A stretch of DNA of 64,000 bases from Timema cristinae (Eukaryota > Arthropoda > Insecta > Phasmatodea > Timematidae). Below are positions 63,657 through 64,000 of the stretch, in pieces. The stretch spans positions 45,056,187 through 45,120,186 of the forward strand of contig JBCFYV010000024.1 of assembly GCA_039000515.1 (NCBI GenBank), in the 5' to 3' direction. The first letter of the stretch is position 1, and each line of letters begins with the position of its first letter. Both the position numbers and the translations under genes were made by a program. The notes under the pieces are model-generated. The model did no database searches. It was not told the origin of the DNA and saw only the letters and a program-made list of their open reading frames with translations.

Positions 63657-64000
63657 AACTAACTGTACCGATAAATTTTTAGTCTTAAAGATATCTCAAA
63701 GATATGTTTCCAAACCCTTAGAGAAGATACTTTTCAACCCGGACTTGAGATGCTATTTGAATATTGGAACAATGTGTGATAATGTGGGGAAAAAATAATC
63801 TTGTGTAGTTAAATGTCCTCTGAAAATGGCGTTTCTGTCAGAGTATTTCTAGGTTTTTTTTTTCCTTAGTGGCTACAAATGAAAGGCAATTCAGCCAATT
63901 TAAAGTGCACGAAAAACTACCTTCGTTTAGTCATGGCATATAAACGATTGAAACATTTAATGATCCTTAAATGTGAGATAACCGTATATCTTCTCATATT

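Larger units (their letters stand above)
61321..64000. other. Upstream NKCC intron or 5' region
   Basis: Exon 61251-61320 starts out of frame, so at least one coding exon must lie here or right of the window. I could not identify it. Contents seen are the MITE at 62015, a SINE D, a SINE B, a hairpin and a decayed hAT-like element. Confidence 0.5.

Overview
The window is nuclear DNA of an arthropod, almost certainly an insect. It is A+T-rich, the genes are split by long introns, every coding block ends at GT/AG splice sites, one gene belongs to the arthropod gustatory-receptor family, and introns and spacers are packed with tRNA-derived SINEs, LINE 3' ends and short inverted-repeat DNA elements. 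No bacterial, viral, CRISPR or rRNA features were seen. The species cannot be named from sequence alone.

Layout. (1) 131-7454, plus strand: the last seven coding exons of mitochondrial ClpX, the AAA+ unfoldase of the ClpXP protease. The 5' part, including most of Walker A, lies left of the window. (2) 7455-13414: A+T-rich 3' flank and spacer with a 27-bp minisatellite, a hairpin and a LINE end. (3) 13415-14793, minus strand: a gustatory-receptor-like gene with a frame break and no in-frame start, probably a pseudogene or an assembly error. (4) 14797-19586: repeat-rich spacer with a 395-bp fold-back. (5) 19587-61320, minus strand: a sodium-potassium-chloride cotransporter (SLC12, NKCC type) read here as 20 exons that join in phase from a partial N-terminus to the stop codon. 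The amino-terminal exon or exons lie in the last 2.7 kb or to the right. One exon (36897-37119) carries two single-base deletions relative to an open frame. (6) 61321-64000: intron or upstream sequence with MITEs and SINEs.

ClpX and the cotransporter converge, with the receptor-like gene between their 3' ends. They have no functional link: ClpX acts in the mitochondrial matrix, the cotransporter in the plasma membrane.

The unusual content is in the repeats. At least four tRNA-headed SINE families are present, and two of them (A and B) share the same 3' tail behind different heads. There is a 214-bp MITE with perfect 39-bp terminal inverted repeats and TA duplications, and its interior also recurs as many decayed copies. 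Two large fold-backs, hAT-like elements with 8-bp duplications, an unidentified ~0.6-0.7-kb repeat present three times on one strand, and an in-frame minisatellite complete the picture. I found no convincing new multi-gene system.
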